Notes: generated by a model not told the origin, from the sequence alone. DNA of 64,000 nt from Micromonospora_J zhanjiangensis (GCF_042650605.1 NZ_JBHSBN010000011.1:62001-126000), one strand, 5' to 3'; positions 7,052-16,075 are shown, counted from the first letter of the stretch. A program made the numbers and translations.

Positions 7052-8377
7052 TCAGAGTTCGGCGGACGGGGACGGGACCACGTAGAAGCGGGGCAGCGGG
7101 AGCATCCGGATCCGCAGCCGGGCGCCGCTGCGGCGTAGCTGCCAGATCAGCGCCGCGGTCGCGGCGGCCAGCGAGATCAGTCCGCCGCCCCAGATGCTGG
7201 TGCTGGCGCCGAAGTGTTCGGCGACCCAGCCGATGACCGGGGCGCCGACCGGGTTGGTGCCGAGGAAGATCAGCACCCAGAGCGCCATCACCCGGCCCCG
7301 GAAGGCCGCGTCCACGCCGAGCTGCACCCGCTGGTTGGCCGCCTGCGCGAAGAACACCATGAAGAAACCGGTCGGCAGCAGCAGGACCGCCACCAGCCAG
7401 TACGACGACGCGAACCCGACCAGGGTGCCGAACACCGCGCAGCCGAACGAGGCACCGATCACCACCCAGACCGACGGTCGGCTGCGCCGCCCGCTACCGG
7501 CGAACGCCCCGCCCAGCGCGCCCACCGCCAACATCGTGGTGAACAGGCCGAAGGTCGCCGCGCCGGTGTGGAACACGGTCTTGGCCAGCGCCGCGAGGGT
7601 GAGCTGGAAGTTGAACAGGGTCATCGCGACCACCGACATCAGCGCCATCGGCAGCATCAGGTCCGACCGCCGGGCGACGTACCGCAGCCCGTCGATCACC
7701 CGGGCCGAGCCGCGGTCCTCGCGGGACGGCAGGCCGTCCCGGTGCAGTTCGGCGGCGCGCATCCGGATCACGCAGATCACCGGCGCGATCGAGCTGACCG
7801 CGGTGATCATGAAGACCGGGCCCACGCCCAGCAGGGCGATGGCCACACCGGCTATCGCCGGGCCGATGATCCGGGCGGAGTTGAAGGTGGCCGCGTTCAG
7901 CGACAGCGCGTTGGGCAGCAGCGACATCCCGACCAGTTCGGAGACGAACGCCTGGCGGACCGGCGTCTCCACCGCGTTACCGACGCCGAGCAGCGCGGCG
8001 AACACGAAGACGTGCCACAGCTGGACCAGGCCGGTGAGGACCAGCAGGCTCATCGCCGTGGCCAGCACGGTCCAGTAGGCGTTGGCGATGAACAGCAGGA
8101 CCCGTTTGTCGTACCGGTCGGCCAGCCGGCCGGAGAACAGGGTGAGCAGCAGCACCGGGGTGAACTGCAGGGCGGTGACCACGCCGAGGGCCGTCGCCGA
8201 GTTGTGCGACAGCCCGAGGACCAGCCAATCCTGGGCGATGAACATCATCCAGACGCCGATCAGTTTGATCAGCTGGCCGATCGTGAAGAGTCGGTAGTTG
8301 CGAACGTGCAGGGATTGGAACGTGGTGGTCAGCTTGGCCCGCACTCGGGGTGCGCCTCCTCGGGTCGTACGCGTCAT
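7052..8377 (-). CDS. MFS transporter, EntS/TMEffluxer-type
   Basis: This 441-residue protein has about twelve hydrophobic segments from residue 25 onward. The start is YRLFTIGQLIKLIGVWM, and LADRYDKRVLL between segments 2 and 3 is the MFS signature loop. This is the MFS_3 branch that includes enterobactin exporter EntS and macrolide pumps. The ATG at 8377 is favoured over 8392. The MarR gene lies just upstream on the same strand, with 55 bases between them, so the pump is probably co-transcribed with and repressed by that regulator from the operator at 8.9 kb. Substrate is unknown; a toxic hydrophobic compound is likely. Confidence 0.88.
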   Translation of the reverse strand: MTRTTRGGAPRVRAKLTTTFQSLHVRNYRLFTIGQLIKLIGVWMMFIAQDWLVLGLSHNSATALGVVTALQFTPVLLLTLFSGRLADRYDKRVLLFIANAYWTVLATAMSLLVLTGLVQLWHVFVFAALLGVGNAVETPVRQAFVSELVGMSLLPNALSLNAATFNSARIIGPAIAGVAIALLGVGPVFMITAVSSIAPVICVIRMRAAELHRDGLPSREDRGSARVIDGLRYVARRSDLMLPMALMSVVAMTLFNFQLTLAALAKTVFHTGAATFGLFTTMLAVGALGGAFAGSGRRSRPSVWVVIGASFGCAVFGTLVGFASSYWLVAVLLLPTGFFMVFFAQAANQRVQLGVDAAFRGRVMALWVLIFLGTNPVGAPVIGWVAEHFGASTSIWGGGLISLAAATAALIWQLRRSGARLRIRMLPLPRFYVVPSPSAEL

Positions 8378-8432
8378 CCGTCGGTGCCGCAACGAGCGGC
8401 GGGCGACGGAGCGGACCCGATGCCGGCGCCGG

Positions 8433-8864
8433 TCAGGCGCGCGCCACCTGTTGCAGGATCTGCGCGGCGCGCACCAGCGTGTCGCGTTCCTCCTGGGTCA
8501 GCTCGGCCAGCCGGTCGGCCAGCCACTCGTTGCGGGCCCGCTCGAACCGGGCGAGCACCGCACGACCGGCCTCGGTCGCCGAGAGGATGACCTGCCGGCC
8601 GTCGGTCGGGTGGGGGGCACGCTGCACGAGGCCGCGATCCTCCAGCTTCGCAACGATCTTGGTCATCGTCGGCGGCCGGACCCGCTCGATGTCGGCCAGC
8701 TCCCGCGGGCTCAGCGCTCCGGCCAGCTCCAGGCTGGTCAGGGCGGAGAGCTGGGTAGCCGTGAGGTCACCGACCGGACGGGTCTGCCGGACCCGTCGGT
8801 TGAGCCGGGTGATCGCGTCGCGCAGTTGTGTCGCCAACTGCACCGGCGCCACGAGCTTCGCCAT
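8433..8864 (-). CDS. MarR-family transcriptional regulator
   Basis: This 143-residue protein has the MarR winged helix: LTATQLSALTSLELAG, then LSPRELADIERVRPPTMTKIVAKLEDRGLV, then the wing RAPHPTDGRQVILSATEAG. The flanking helices give the dimer interface. ATG 8864 has GGAG nine bases upstream; a GTG at 8882 abuts the operator and would suit a leaderless message. A perfect 12-bp inverted repeat lies directly upstream, so autoregulation is very likely. The EntS-like pump follows on the same strand and the purine permease lies on the far side of the operator. Ligand is unknown. Confidence 0.92.
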   Translation of the reverse strand: MAKLVAPVQLATQLRDAITRLNRRVRQTRPVGDLTATQLSALTSLELAGALSPRELADIERVRPPTMTKIVAKLEDRGLVQRAPHPTDGRQVILSATEAGRAVLARFERARNEWLADRLAELTQEERDTLVRAAQILQQVARA

Positions 8865-8882
8865 CACCGTCCGCTCCGTCAC

Positions 8883-8918
8883 GGTCGTTAGCCTAACTAA
8901 TAAGCCAGGCTAACGACC
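8883..8918. promoter_or_regulatory. Perfect MarR-type operator
   Basis: Bases 8883-8894 and 8907-8918 are perfect 12-base inverted repeats separated by 12 bases. The AT-rich centre (8895-8904) can serve as the -10 region for the marR-pump operon. A 36-bp span is about three and a half helical turns, suitable for one or two MarR dimers. Confidence 0.8.
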
Positions 8919-8971
8919 ACTGATATGACCACCGTCACCACCGAGCCGGAAAACAGACTCCCAGCTCAGAC

Positions 8972-10450
8972 CTACCCGACCAGGTCGCCGACCGGGCCCC
9001 GCAGGAAGTACAGGACGAACAGCACAGCCACCCCGTACAGCATGGGGTGGATCTCCCGCGCCTTGCCCCGGGCGAGCTTGAGCACCACGTACGTGATGAT
9101 GCCGGCGCCGATCCCGTTGGAGATCGAGTACGTGAACGGCATCAGCACGATGGTCAGGAACGCCGGGATGCCGATCTCGTAGTCCGACCAGTCGATCGAC
9201 CGGACCGCGGTCATCATCAGGAACCCGACCACCACCAGCGCGGTCGACGCCGCCTCGAACGGCACCACGTCCACCAGCGGCGTGAAGAACATGGCCAACA
9301 GGAACAGCGCCCCGGTGACCAGGTTCGCCACCCCGGTACGGGCACCCTCCGCCACCCCGGAGGCGCTCTCGATGTACGAGGTGTTGCTGGACACGCTGGC
9401 CGCCCCACCGGCCGCCGCGGCCACCGAGTCGACCAGCAGGATCTGCTGGGTACGCGGCGGCATGCCCTCGGCGTCCAGCAGGCCACCCTCCTGGCCGATC
9501 GCCACCATGGTGCCCATGGTGTCGAAGAAGTCCGTGATCAACAGCGAGAAGACCAACATCAGGACGATCAGCCAGCCGGCCCGGCTCCACGAGTTCAGCA
9601 CGTTGAAGTGCCCCAGCAGGGACAGGTCCGGCAGGTCGACCACCCGGTCCGGCAGCGCCGGCACGTTCAGCGCCCAGCCGTTCGGCGCCGGCTTGCCGTC
9701 GACGAACGACGGGCCGACATGGGCCACCGCCTCGACGATCACGGCCAGCACGGTGGAACCGAGGATGCCGATCAGGATCGCCCCGCGTACCCGGCGCACC
9801 ACCAGCACCAGGGTCACCAGCAGCCCGACCACGAACACCAGGGCCGGCCAGGACACCAGCTTGCCGCCGACGCCCAACCCGACCGGCACCGTCGTGTTGG
9901 CCGCGTCCGGGATCCGCCGGACGAACCCGGCGTCGACCAGGCCGATCAGCGTCAGGAACAGCCCGATGCCGACCCCGATGGCGTTCTTGAGCTGCGTCGG
10001 CACCGACCGGAACACCGCCGTACGCAGGCCGGTGAGCACCAGGAGGAAGATCAGCACGCCCTCGATGACCACCAGGCCCATCGCGTCGGCCCAGGTCATC
10101 TGCGGCGCGATCTCGTAGGCCACCAGCGCGTTGACGCCCAGCCCGGCGGCCAGCGCGATCGGGAACCGGGCCCACACGCCCATCAGGATGGTCATCGCAC
10201 CGGCGACCAGGGCGGTGGCCGCGGCGATCGCCGGGATCGCCAGCTTCCGGCCGTCCCCGTCGGCCGCGTTGCCGAGGATCAGCGGGTTGAGGACCACGAT
10301 GTAGGCCATCGTGAAGAAGGTCGCCAGCCCGCCCCGGACCTCGCGGCCGAGCGTCGAACCCCGGGCGGAGACCTCGAAGAACCGGTCGAAGCCGCTGGTC
10401 GGCCGCGGCGGCGTTGTCGTCGGAACGGTCTCTGTCGGAACGTTGTCCAT
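8972..10450 (-). CDS. NCS2-family purine permease (guanine/hypoxanthine type)
   Basis: This 492-residue protein has twelve to fourteen hydrophobic segments. Family motifs include TFFTMAYIVVLNPLIL near residue 45, GLGVNALVAYEI near 103, GIGLFLTLIGL near 170, and FFDTMGTM with AAAGGAASVSSNTSYIES in the second half. These are the AzgA/PbuG-type proton-coupled transporters for guanine, hypoxanthine or adenine. The N-terminal 20 residues are polar and cytoplasmic. It sits alone in its transcription unit, with the divergent DUF2530 gene starting 90 bases away. No purine riboswitch was seen upstream. Confidence 0.92.
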   Translation of the reverse strand: MDNVPTETVPTTTPPRPTSGFDRFFEVSARGSTLGREVRGGLATFFTMAYIVVLNPLILGNAADGDGRKLAIPAIAAATALVAGAMTILMGVWARFPIALAAGLGVNALVAYEIAPQMTWADAMGLVVIEGVLIFLLVLTGLRTAVFRSVPTQLKNAIGVGIGLFLTLIGLVDAGFVRRIPDAANTTVPVGLGVGGKLVSWPALVFVVGLLVTLVLVVRRVRGAILIGILGSTVLAVIVEAVAHVGPSFVDGKPAPNGWALNVPALPDRVVDLPDLSLLGHFNVLNSWSRAGWLIVLMLVFSLLITDFFDTMGTMVAIGQEGGLLDAEGMPPRTQQILLVDSVAAAAGGAASVSSNTSYIESASGVAEGARTGVANLVTGALFLLAMFFTPLVDVVPFEAASTALVVVGFLMMTAVRSIDWSDYEIGIPAFLTIVLMPFTYSISNGIGAGIITYVVLKLARGKAREIHPMLYGVAVLFVLYFLRGPVGDLVG

Positions 10451-10539
10451 CGGATCCTCGCGGGCTGAGCGTCGGTTGACAGGCGCATCGTTCCAGATCA
10501 GGCGACGGCGAGAAAACTTCGTCCCGTATTCTCTCGGAC

Positions 10540-10788
10540 GTGCCGCAGGAGCAGACGCCGAAGCCAGCAGGTTCGCTGGACCCGCCGATGGTGCCGTTCG
10601 CCGTCGCCGGAATGGCGATCTGGGCCGCCGCCGGCCTGATCCTGCTGGTCTTCTTCCAGGACTGGCTGACCGCGCACGGGCACCGCGACTGGTTGTGGAT
10701 CTGCCTGGCCGGCTTCCTGGTCGGACTGCCCGGCCTGGCCGTGATGATCCGGCACGACGCCAACAGGCGCCGCCGCGCCGACGACTGA
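10540..10788 (+). CDS. DUF2530 two-helix membrane protein
   Basis: This 82-residue protein has two membrane segments (about 18-40 and 52-70) with a short polar hairpin HGHRDW and a basic C-terminus NRRRRADD. It matches my memory of the actinobacterial DUF2530 family. The GTG start at 10540 lies about nine bases after TATTCT (10527-10532), so it is probably leaderless. Function is unknown. It is divergent from the purine permease and convergent with the DUF3027 gene. Confidence 0.75.
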   Translation: MPQEQTPKPAGSLDPPMVPFAVAGMAIWAAAGLILLVFFQDWLTAHGHRDWLWICLAGFLVGLPGLAVMIRHDANRRRRADD

Positions 10789-10835
10789 GGACCGCTGCGC
10801 CGCGCGCGACGGAGGAGGGCCGGCCCGCCAGCCGC

Positions 10836-11657
10836 TCAGCCGTGGCCGTACGGCTCGGCCGGCTCGCCGGCCGCCACCGAACCGGCCGCCCGGCTCACCG
10901 GCACCGACTCCACCGCGCCGTCGTCGTAGACGGTGGGCATCTCGTCGACCGGGGTCTCGGCCGAGTCGACGAGCGTCTCCGAGTGCGCTCCGCAGCCGTG
11001 GTCGGCGCTGACCGCCCGACCGTCGTCCGGTGCGAAGTAGTTGCCGCAAACCCCGAACGACTGGCGCAGCGCGCCGGCGAGCGGCAGGTAGAACCCGCAG
11101 GTGCCGCAGCGGGCGGCGGGCGGGGCGGCGGCCGAGATCGGGGCGGCCGGACCGTGATCTCCGTCATACCACCGCTGGGCGGTGTCCTGCCGACCCTCGC
11201 GGGACATCACCCGGGTCCGGCCCAGGCCGATTTCCCAGGCGGTCTCCTCGACGGCCGGGTCGTCCGAGAGCAGGTAGCCGGGGACCAGCCGCTCGTCGTC
11301 GGCCGGGGTCGGCAGGAGATCGCCCACCCCGAGGTCACCGGGTTGCAGCCGCTCCTGCCAGGGCAGCCAACTGGGGGCGAGCATCGCGTCCGGGCCGGGC
11401 AGCAGGACGGTCTCGCAGATCGTGACGTGCCGGCTGCGCGGCGCCCGGGTGACCGTCACCGCCCAGCGCCAGCCCCGGTAACCGGCGAGCCGGCACTCGA
11501 AGAAGTGGCTGACCAGCCGGTCGCCCTCGGCGACCGCCGCCAGGTGGTCACCGACGTCCGCCGGGTCGATCTCGTCCAGGCCGGCTCTGGCCACCTCGAC
11601 GGCGCTGGCGCAAACCTGGTCGAGACGGGCGGCGCGGGTGCTGGCGGTCCTGGTCAC
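10836..11657 (-). CDS. DUF3027-family protein
   Basis: This 273-residue soluble protein belongs to the actinobacterial DUF3027 family, judged from VSHFFECRLAGYRGWRWAVTVTRAPRSRHVTICETVLLPG and GDLGVGDLLPTPADDERLVPGY. A Cys cluster near residues 183-215 (CGTCGFYLPLAG, then FGVCGNYF) could bind zinc. The C-terminal 50 residues are acidic and low-complexity. The GTG at 11657 is the last start before that conserved block. It is divergent from the MFS gene at 11763, leaving about 105 bases for both promoters. Function is unknown; its conservation among actinomycetes suggests a general role. Confidence 0.82.
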   Translation of the reverse strand: MTRTASTRAARLDQVCASAVEVARAGLDEIDPADVGDHLAAVAEGDRLVSHFFECRLAGYRGWRWAVTVTRAPRSRHVTICETVLLPGPDAMLAPSWLPWQERLQPGDLGVGDLLPTPADDERLVPGYLLSDDPAVEETAWEIGLGRTRVMSREGRQDTAQRWYDGDHGPAAPISAAAPPAARCGTCGFYLPLAGALRQSFGVCGNYFAPDDGRAVSADHGCGAHSETLVDSAETPVDEMPTVYDDGAVESVPVSRAAGSVAAGEPAEPYGHG

Positions 11658-11762
11658 GTGCTCATTCTTACCTATCCGACCGGTCCGGCCGCAGGCACTC
11701 CCCACCGACCGGCTCCGGCCGACCCCGGACAGACGTCGTCGGGATGGGCGAGGATAGGCCAC

Positions 11763-13403
11763 ATGCCGCTGTTCACCCGATCGGACCGTCGCCGACGCCG
11801 CTCGCTCCTCGGCCGCGTCGTCGGTACGGGGATCCGGGGGATCCGGCTGCTCGGCCACGGCGGTCGGCTGCTGAGCCGGGGGGCGGGCCGGGTCCGGGCC
11901 CGGGGGGCCGGTGGCGAGGCCGGCATGGTCCGGCTGTTCGACCTGCACGCCGCCTCCTGCGCCGGCGACACGTTGATCGCGATCGGCCTGGCCGGGACCA
12001 TCTTCTTCAACGTGCCGCTCGGCGAGGCGCGCAGCAAGGTGGCGCTCTACCTGCTGGTCACGATGGTGCCGTTCGCGTTGCTCGCCCCGGTGGTCGGGCC
12101 GCTGCTGGACCACTTCCGGCACGGCCGGCGGTACGCGATGGCGGTCACCATGCTCGGTCGGGCCTTCCTGGCCTGGCTGATCTCGGACTACATCCACGGC
12201 TTCGGCCTCTACCCGGCCGCGTTCGGGGTCCTCGCGCTGTCCCGCGCGTACGGCGTGGCCCGGTCGGCGGCGGTGCCCCGGCTGCTGCCCGAGGGCCTGG
12301 GCCTGTCCCAGATCGGCGCCCGGGCCAGCGTCTACGGCACGGTGGCGGGCGCGCTGGTCGCCCCGATCGGCCTCGCCGCGTTCTGGTTCGGCCCGCAGTG
12401 GCCGCTGCGGGTCGCCTCGGTGATCTTCCTGGTCGGGATGGTGATCGCGTTGCGGCTGCCGCCGCGGGCGGACTCCAGCCCACCGGAGACGGTCCCCCGG
12501 CCGTTCGGCGTGATCGGCTTCCGGCGGGCCGGCGGTGAACGCGCGTTGCGCGGCCCGCTGGTGCTCGCCGCCCTGGCCGGCAGCGCCGTACTGCGCGCCG
12601 TCTACGGCTTCCTGCTGCTCTTCCTCGCCTTCGCGATCAAGGGCGGCGACCTGACCACCGAGCTGCTCGGCCGACAACTCAGCGCCGAGGCGGCGCTCGG
12701 ACTGGTCGGCGGTGCGCTGGCGGTGGGCACCTTCCTGGCCACCGCGCTGGGCACCCGGCTGCGGATCCACAACCCGCCGCTGCTGCTGGTCACCGGCATG
12801 CTCGTCGTGGCCGGCACCGCCGTCGCCGGCACCGTGCTGTTCGCGCTGCCACTGATCGCCCTGCTCTGCCTGGTCACCGCCGTGGTCAGCGGGATCGTCA
12901 AGCTCGCCCTGGACGCCGCGATCCAGGAACGGGTCGCCGAGCGGCTGCGCTCCAGCGCCTTCGCCCACTCCGAGACGGCGCTGATGCTGGCGTTCGTGGC
13001 CGGCGGCGCGGCCGGACTGATCCCGCTCGCCGGCCGGCTGGGGATCGGCGCCGCCGCCGGGCTGACCACGCTGGCCACCGGCTGGGCGCTCTGGTCGGTC
13101 CGCCGGCTGCGCGGCGAGAAACTGCACGGCCGGGCCGCCGAGGAGGCCGGGGAGCCGACCGGGTCGCCGAGCCCCGCCGGGCCGACGGGCCCCGCCACGA
13201 CGGTGGTACGGCCGGCCGGTCCGGCGCCCAGCCAGGTCGGTCCGACGCCGGCCGAGCCGACCGGCGACCGGGACACCGCCGGCGCCGACGAGCCGACGGT
13301 CGCCCCGCCGGGCTACCACATCTACCGGCCGTCGTCGGCGGTGTCCGGACCCGGCTCCGGGGACGACGGGGCCCGGCACGAGTCCCGCGGGCCGACCGGG
13401 TGA
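11763..13403 (+). CDS. MFS transporter with long C-terminal tail
   Basis: This 546-residue protein has an N-terminal basic region of about 60 residues, then about ten to twelve hydrophobic segments (60-450), and ends in a Pro/Thr/Gly-rich tail of nearly 90 residues. DHFRHGRRYAMAV is the MFS loop between the early helices. It resembles actinobacterial MFS genes commonly found just upstream of futalosine hydrolase. Its stop overlaps the mqnB GTG by four bases (GTGA), so they are translationally coupled. Export or uptake of a menaquinone-pathway compound is only an inference from that coupling. Confidence 0.82.
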   Translation: MPLFTRSDRRRRRSLLGRVVGTGIRGIRLLGHGGRLLSRGAGRVRARGAGGEAGMVRLFDLHAASCAGDTLIAIGLAGTIFFNVPLGEARSKVALYLLVTMVPFALLAPVVGPLLDHFRHGRRYAMAVTMLGRAFLAWLISDYIHGFGLYPAAFGVLALSRAYGVARSAAVPRLLPEGLGLSQIGARASVYGTVAGALVAPIGLAAFWFGPQWPLRVASVIFLVGMVIALRLPPRADSSPPETVPRPFGVIGFRRAGGERALRGPLVLAALAGSAVLRAVYGFLLLFLAFAIKGGDLTTELLGRQLSAEAALGLVGGALAVGTFLATALGTRLRIHNPPLLLVTGMLVVAGTAVAGTVLFALPLIALLCLVTAVVSGIVKLALDAAIQERVAERLRSSAFAHSETALMLAFVAGGAAGLIPLAGRLGIGAAAGLTTLATGWALWSVRRLRGEKLHGRAAEEAGEPTGSPSPAGPTGPATTVVRPAGPAPSQVGPTPAEPTGDRDTAGADEPTVAPPGYHIYRPSSAVSGPGSGDDGARHESRGPTG

Positions 13404-14041
13404 CCGCCGCCGAACTGCTGATCGCCGTCGCGGTCCCGGCCGAGGCCGAGGCGGTACGCGCCGGACTCGCCCCCGGTGCGCCGGTGCGGGTCGAGCCGGT
13501 CGGCGTGGGTCCGGCCGCGGCGGCCGCCGGCACGGCCCGGTTGCTCGTCCTCGCCGAGGCGGCCGGCCGGGCGTACCGGGGGGTGATCAGCGCCGGGATC
13601 GGCGGTGGCTTCCCCGACCGGGCGGCGATCGGGACGTTGGTGCTGGCCAGCCGCAGCGTCGCGGCGGACCTCGGCGCCGAGTCGCCGGACGGCTTCCGCA
13701 CCCTCGACGAGCTGGGCTTCGGCCAGGTCGCCCGGCCCGCGGACCCGGAGCTGCTGCGGCGGCTCCGGACCGCGCTGCCCGGCGCCACCGTCGGCACCGT
13801 GCTCACCCTCAGCACCGTGACCGGCAGCGCGGCGACCCTCGGCGCGCTGACCACCCGCTACCCGGACGCCGCCGCCGAGGGCATGGAGGGGTACGGGGTG
13901 GCCGTCGCCGCCCACCAGGCGGGCCTGCCGTTCGCCGAACTGCGGGCGATCTCCAACCCGGTCGGCCCCCGGGACCGGGACGCCTGGCGGATCGCCGACG
14001 CCCTGGCCGCCCTCACCGCCGCGGCGACCGCCCTGAGCTGA
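13400..14041 (+). CDS. mqnB: Futalosine hydrolase
   Basis: This enzyme of the futalosine menaquinone pathway splits futalosine, releasing hypoxanthine and dehypoxanthine futalosine. The 213-residue protein is a nucleoside phosphorylase-fold enzyme: IAVAVPAEAEAV at the N-terminus, GVISAGIGGGFPD near residue 60, and EGMEGYGVAVAAHQAG near 160-175, where the Glu contacts the ribose. RAISNPVGPRDRDAW near the C-terminus is characteristic of MqnB. The GTG overlaps the stop of the upstream MFS gene. mqnD follows after 28 bases; mqnA, mqnC and mqnE are not in the window. Confidence 0.92.
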   Translation: MTAAELLIAVAVPAEAEAVRAGLAPGAPVRVEPVGVGPAAAAAGTARLLVLAEAAGRAYRGVISAGIGGGFPDRAAIGTLVLASRSVAADLGAESPDGFRTLDELGFGQVARPADPELLRRLRTALPGATVGTVLTLSTVTGSAATLGALTTRYPDAAAEGMEGYGVAVAAHQAGLPFAELRAISNPVGPRDRDAWRIADALAALTAAATALS

Positions 14042-14069
14042 GCCGCCGCGGCCGGACTACCGTGGACGG

Positions 14070-14900
14070 GTGGCCCTCTCCCTGGCGATCTCCCCCTGCC
14101 CCAACGACACCTTCGTCTTCCACGCGCTGGTGCACGGCCTGGTGCCGGACGCCCCGCCGGTGGAGGTGCGCTACGCCGACGTCGACGTCACCAACACCGC
14201 CGCCGAGCGCGGCGCGTACGACCTGGTGAAGGTGAGTTACGCCGCGCTGCCCTGGCTGCTGGCCGACTACCACCTGCTGCCCTGCGGCGGGGCGTTGGGG
14301 CGCGGCTGCGGCCCGCTGGTGCTCACCACGGGGGACCGGACCGACCTGACCGGCGCCACGGTCGCGGTGCCCGGCGACCGGACCACGGCGTACCTGCTGT
14401 TCCGGCTCTGGTCGGCGGACCGGCCACCGGCCCGGATCGAGGTGGTGCCGTTCCACGAGATCATGCCCGGCGTCGCCGCCGGCCGGTACGATGCCGGCCT
14501 GGTCATCCACGAGGCCCGGTTCACCTACCCCCGGCACGGCCTGACCGCTTTGGTCGACCTCGGCCAGTGGTGGGAGGACGACACCGGCCTGCCCATCCCG
14601 CTCGGCGCGATCCTGGCCCGCAAGGGCACGGTCGACCCGGTCGCCGCCGCCGGCTGGGTACGCGAGTCGGTCCGCCGGGCCTGGGCCGACCCGGCCGCCA
14701 CCCGTGACTACGTGCTCGCGCACGCCCAGGAGATGGAGCCGGACGTGGTGGACCGGCACATCGCGCTCTACGTGAACGAGTTCACCGAGGAGCTGGGCGA
14801 GGCCGGCCACGCCGCGGTCGACGCGCTGTTGCGGCGGGCCGCGGCGGCCGGCCTCGTGCCTCAGACCTCCAGCTCGCGGGCCACCGCGTGGACCAGCTGA
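14070..14900 (+). CDS. mqnD: 1,4-dihydroxy-6-naphthoate synthase
   Basis: MqnD converts cyclic dehypoxanthine futalosine to 1,4-dihydroxy-6-naphthoate, the last specific step of the futalosine route. The 276-residue protein has the periplasmic-binding-like fold of the family. LAISPCPNDTFVFHALVHG opens it, VKVSYAALPWLL and GCGPLVL follow, and ARFTYPRHGL with VDLGQWWEDDTGLPIPLGAI are diagnostic. The GTG at 14070 gives the usual N-terminus. Its last 40 bases overlap the 3' end of the convergent cold-shock gene, so the C-terminal dozen residues may be unconserved. Confidence 0.93.
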   Translation: MALSLAISPCPNDTFVFHALVHGLVPDAPPVEVRYADVDVTNTAAERGAYDLVKVSYAALPWLLADYHLLPCGGALGRGCGPLVLTTGDRTDLTGATVAVPGDRTTAYLLFRLWSADRPPARIEVVPFHEIMPGVAAGRYDAGLVIHEARFTYPRHGLTALVDLGQWWEDDTGLPIPLGAILARKGTVDPVAAAGWVRESVRRAWADPAATRDYVLAHAQEMEPDVVDRHIALYVNEFTEELGEAGHAAVDALLRRAAAAGLVPQTSSSRATAWTS

Positions 14901-15247
14901 GCCACCTGCTGCGCGGTCCGGCGGTCCGGGAACCGGCCCTGGCTGAGGCTCGGCTGGACCTTGGCCTCCAGCACCTTGATCATATCTTCCACCATGCCGT
15001 GCAGTTCCTCGGCCGGCCGGCGGCGCAGCTCCGCCATGGACGGCGGGGCGTCCAGCAACTTCACGCCGAGCGCCTGGGCGCCCCGGCGGCTGTCCACGAC
15101 CCCGAACTCGATCCGCTGACCACCCTTGAGGTCGGTGACGCCAGCCGGCAACGCGCCCTTCGGCAGGAACACGTCGCCACCCTCGTCACTGGTGACAAAG
15201 CCGTATCCCTTGGCCGCGTCGTACCACTTCACTCGACCCGTCGGCAC
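14861..15247 (-). CDS. Cold-shock domain protein with C-terminal extension
   Basis: This 128-residue protein has an N-terminal cold-shock domain (1-67) with RNP1-like KGYGFV at 13-18 and VFLP at 26-29 in place of the usual VFVH. A helical 60-residue extension follows (MAELRRRPAEELHGMVEDMIKVLEAKV). That two-part form is common in actinomycetes. GTG 15247 is chosen because GAGGT lies a few bases upstream and the protein then opens at the domain edge. It should bind single-stranded RNA or DNA. It overlaps mqnD tail to tail by 40 bases, so antisense interference between the two messages is possible. Confidence 0.9.
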   Translation of the reverse strand: MPTGRVKWYDAAKGYGFVTSDEGGDVFLPKGALPAGVTDLKGGQRIEFGVVDSRRGAQALGVKLLDAPPSMAELRRRPAEELHGMVEDMIKVLEAKVQPSLSQGRFPDRRTAQQVAQLVHAVARELEV

Positions 15248-15294
15248 CTGTTGACCTCTGCTTCGCTCGAATTGCTGGGCTGACCCGGACACGG

Positions 15295-15939
15295 TCAGCT
15301 GGACGTGCTGTCCTCCAAGGCTAACCGGACCGACCGGTCGAGCGCCGCCGGGAATCCGGTCAGATCCGTCAACACCACCGCCGCCCCGGCGGCCCGCAGC
15401 TCGTCCGCCGAACACGGACCGGTGATCACGCCGAATCCGGGCACCCCGGCGGCCCGGGCCGCCGCCATGTCCGCGACGTGGTCACCCACGTAGAGCCCCA
15501 CCCCGTGCGCGACCAGCGCGGTCGCCTTCTCCTCGGCGAACAGGTCGCCGGCCAGTTCGTCCACGGCCAGGCCGAGATGCTCCAGGTGCAGCCGGGCCAG
15601 CCGGCCGAGCTTGGATGTGACAACGACCACTCGACCGCCGCCGGCCCGGACCGCGTCGAGGGCGGCGGCCGCGCCGGGCAGCGCCACCGAGGGCCCGATC
15701 GCGTACGACGGGTAGAGCCCCCGGTACGTCTCGACCGCCTCCTCGACCGCCTCGGGCGGAAACCAGCGGCCCAGTTCCTGACGCAGCGGCGGACCGAGCC
15801 GGCTCACGGCGGCGTCCGCGTCGACGTACACGCCGGTCCGGGCGGTCAGCTCCCGGTAGGCGGCCGCGATGCCGGGGCGGGAGTCGATCAGGGTCATGTC
15901 GAGGTCGAATCCGACTGTCAGCGGGGGCACGCCGCCCAT
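15295..15939 (-). CDS. HAD-superfamily phosphatase
   Basis: This 214-residue enzyme has all HAD motifs. DLDMTLIDS at 12-20 holds the nucleophile and acid Asp, VVVTSK near 105 is motif II, the Lys in AEEKATAL is motif III, and YVGDHVADMAAA near 153 is motif IV. The cap after motif I is helical (class C1), as in phosphoglycolate phosphatases. Substrate cannot be told. It lies 47 bases upstream of the cold-shock gene on the same strand and may be co-transcribed with it. Confidence 0.88.
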   Translation of the reverse strand: MGGVPPLTVGFDLDMTLIDSRPGIAAAYRELTARTGVYVDADAAVSRLGPPLRQELGRWFPPEAVEEAVETYRGLYPSYAIGPSVALPGAAAALDAVRAGGGRVVVVTSKLGRLARLHLEHLGLAVDELAGDLFAEEKATALVAHGVGLYVGDHVADMAAARAAGVPGFGVITGPCSADELRAAGAAVVLTDLTGFPAALDRSVRLALEDSTSS

Positions 15940-16075
15940 CGTCGCACGGCCGTACCGGGTCGTCCGGTGGCGTCCCGGCGCCCGGGGCGCCAGTCGCCGG
16001 CCGCGTCCCAGCGGCCGGTCCGGGCGGCCGGCTGACGCGCCGCGACGGCGTCCGGCCCAGTAGCGTGGAGAGACG

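Noticed and set aside
10476..10499. TTGACA as a -35 box between the permease and DUF2530 genes
   Set aside because: No acceptable -10 box lies 16-18 bases downstream; a TATTCT box closer to the GTG explains DUF2530 better.
10836..13379. An 847-codon open frame on the minus strand
   Set aside because: Only the part up to 11657 is the DUF3027 gene. The rest is the antisense shadow of the MFS gene, rich in Gln, Arg and Gly.
10311..13403. A 1030-codon open frame on the plus strand
   Set aside because: Only the part from 11763 on is a real MFS gene. Upstream it runs antisense to the purine permease and DUF3027 genes and has no domain; high GC makes such frames common.
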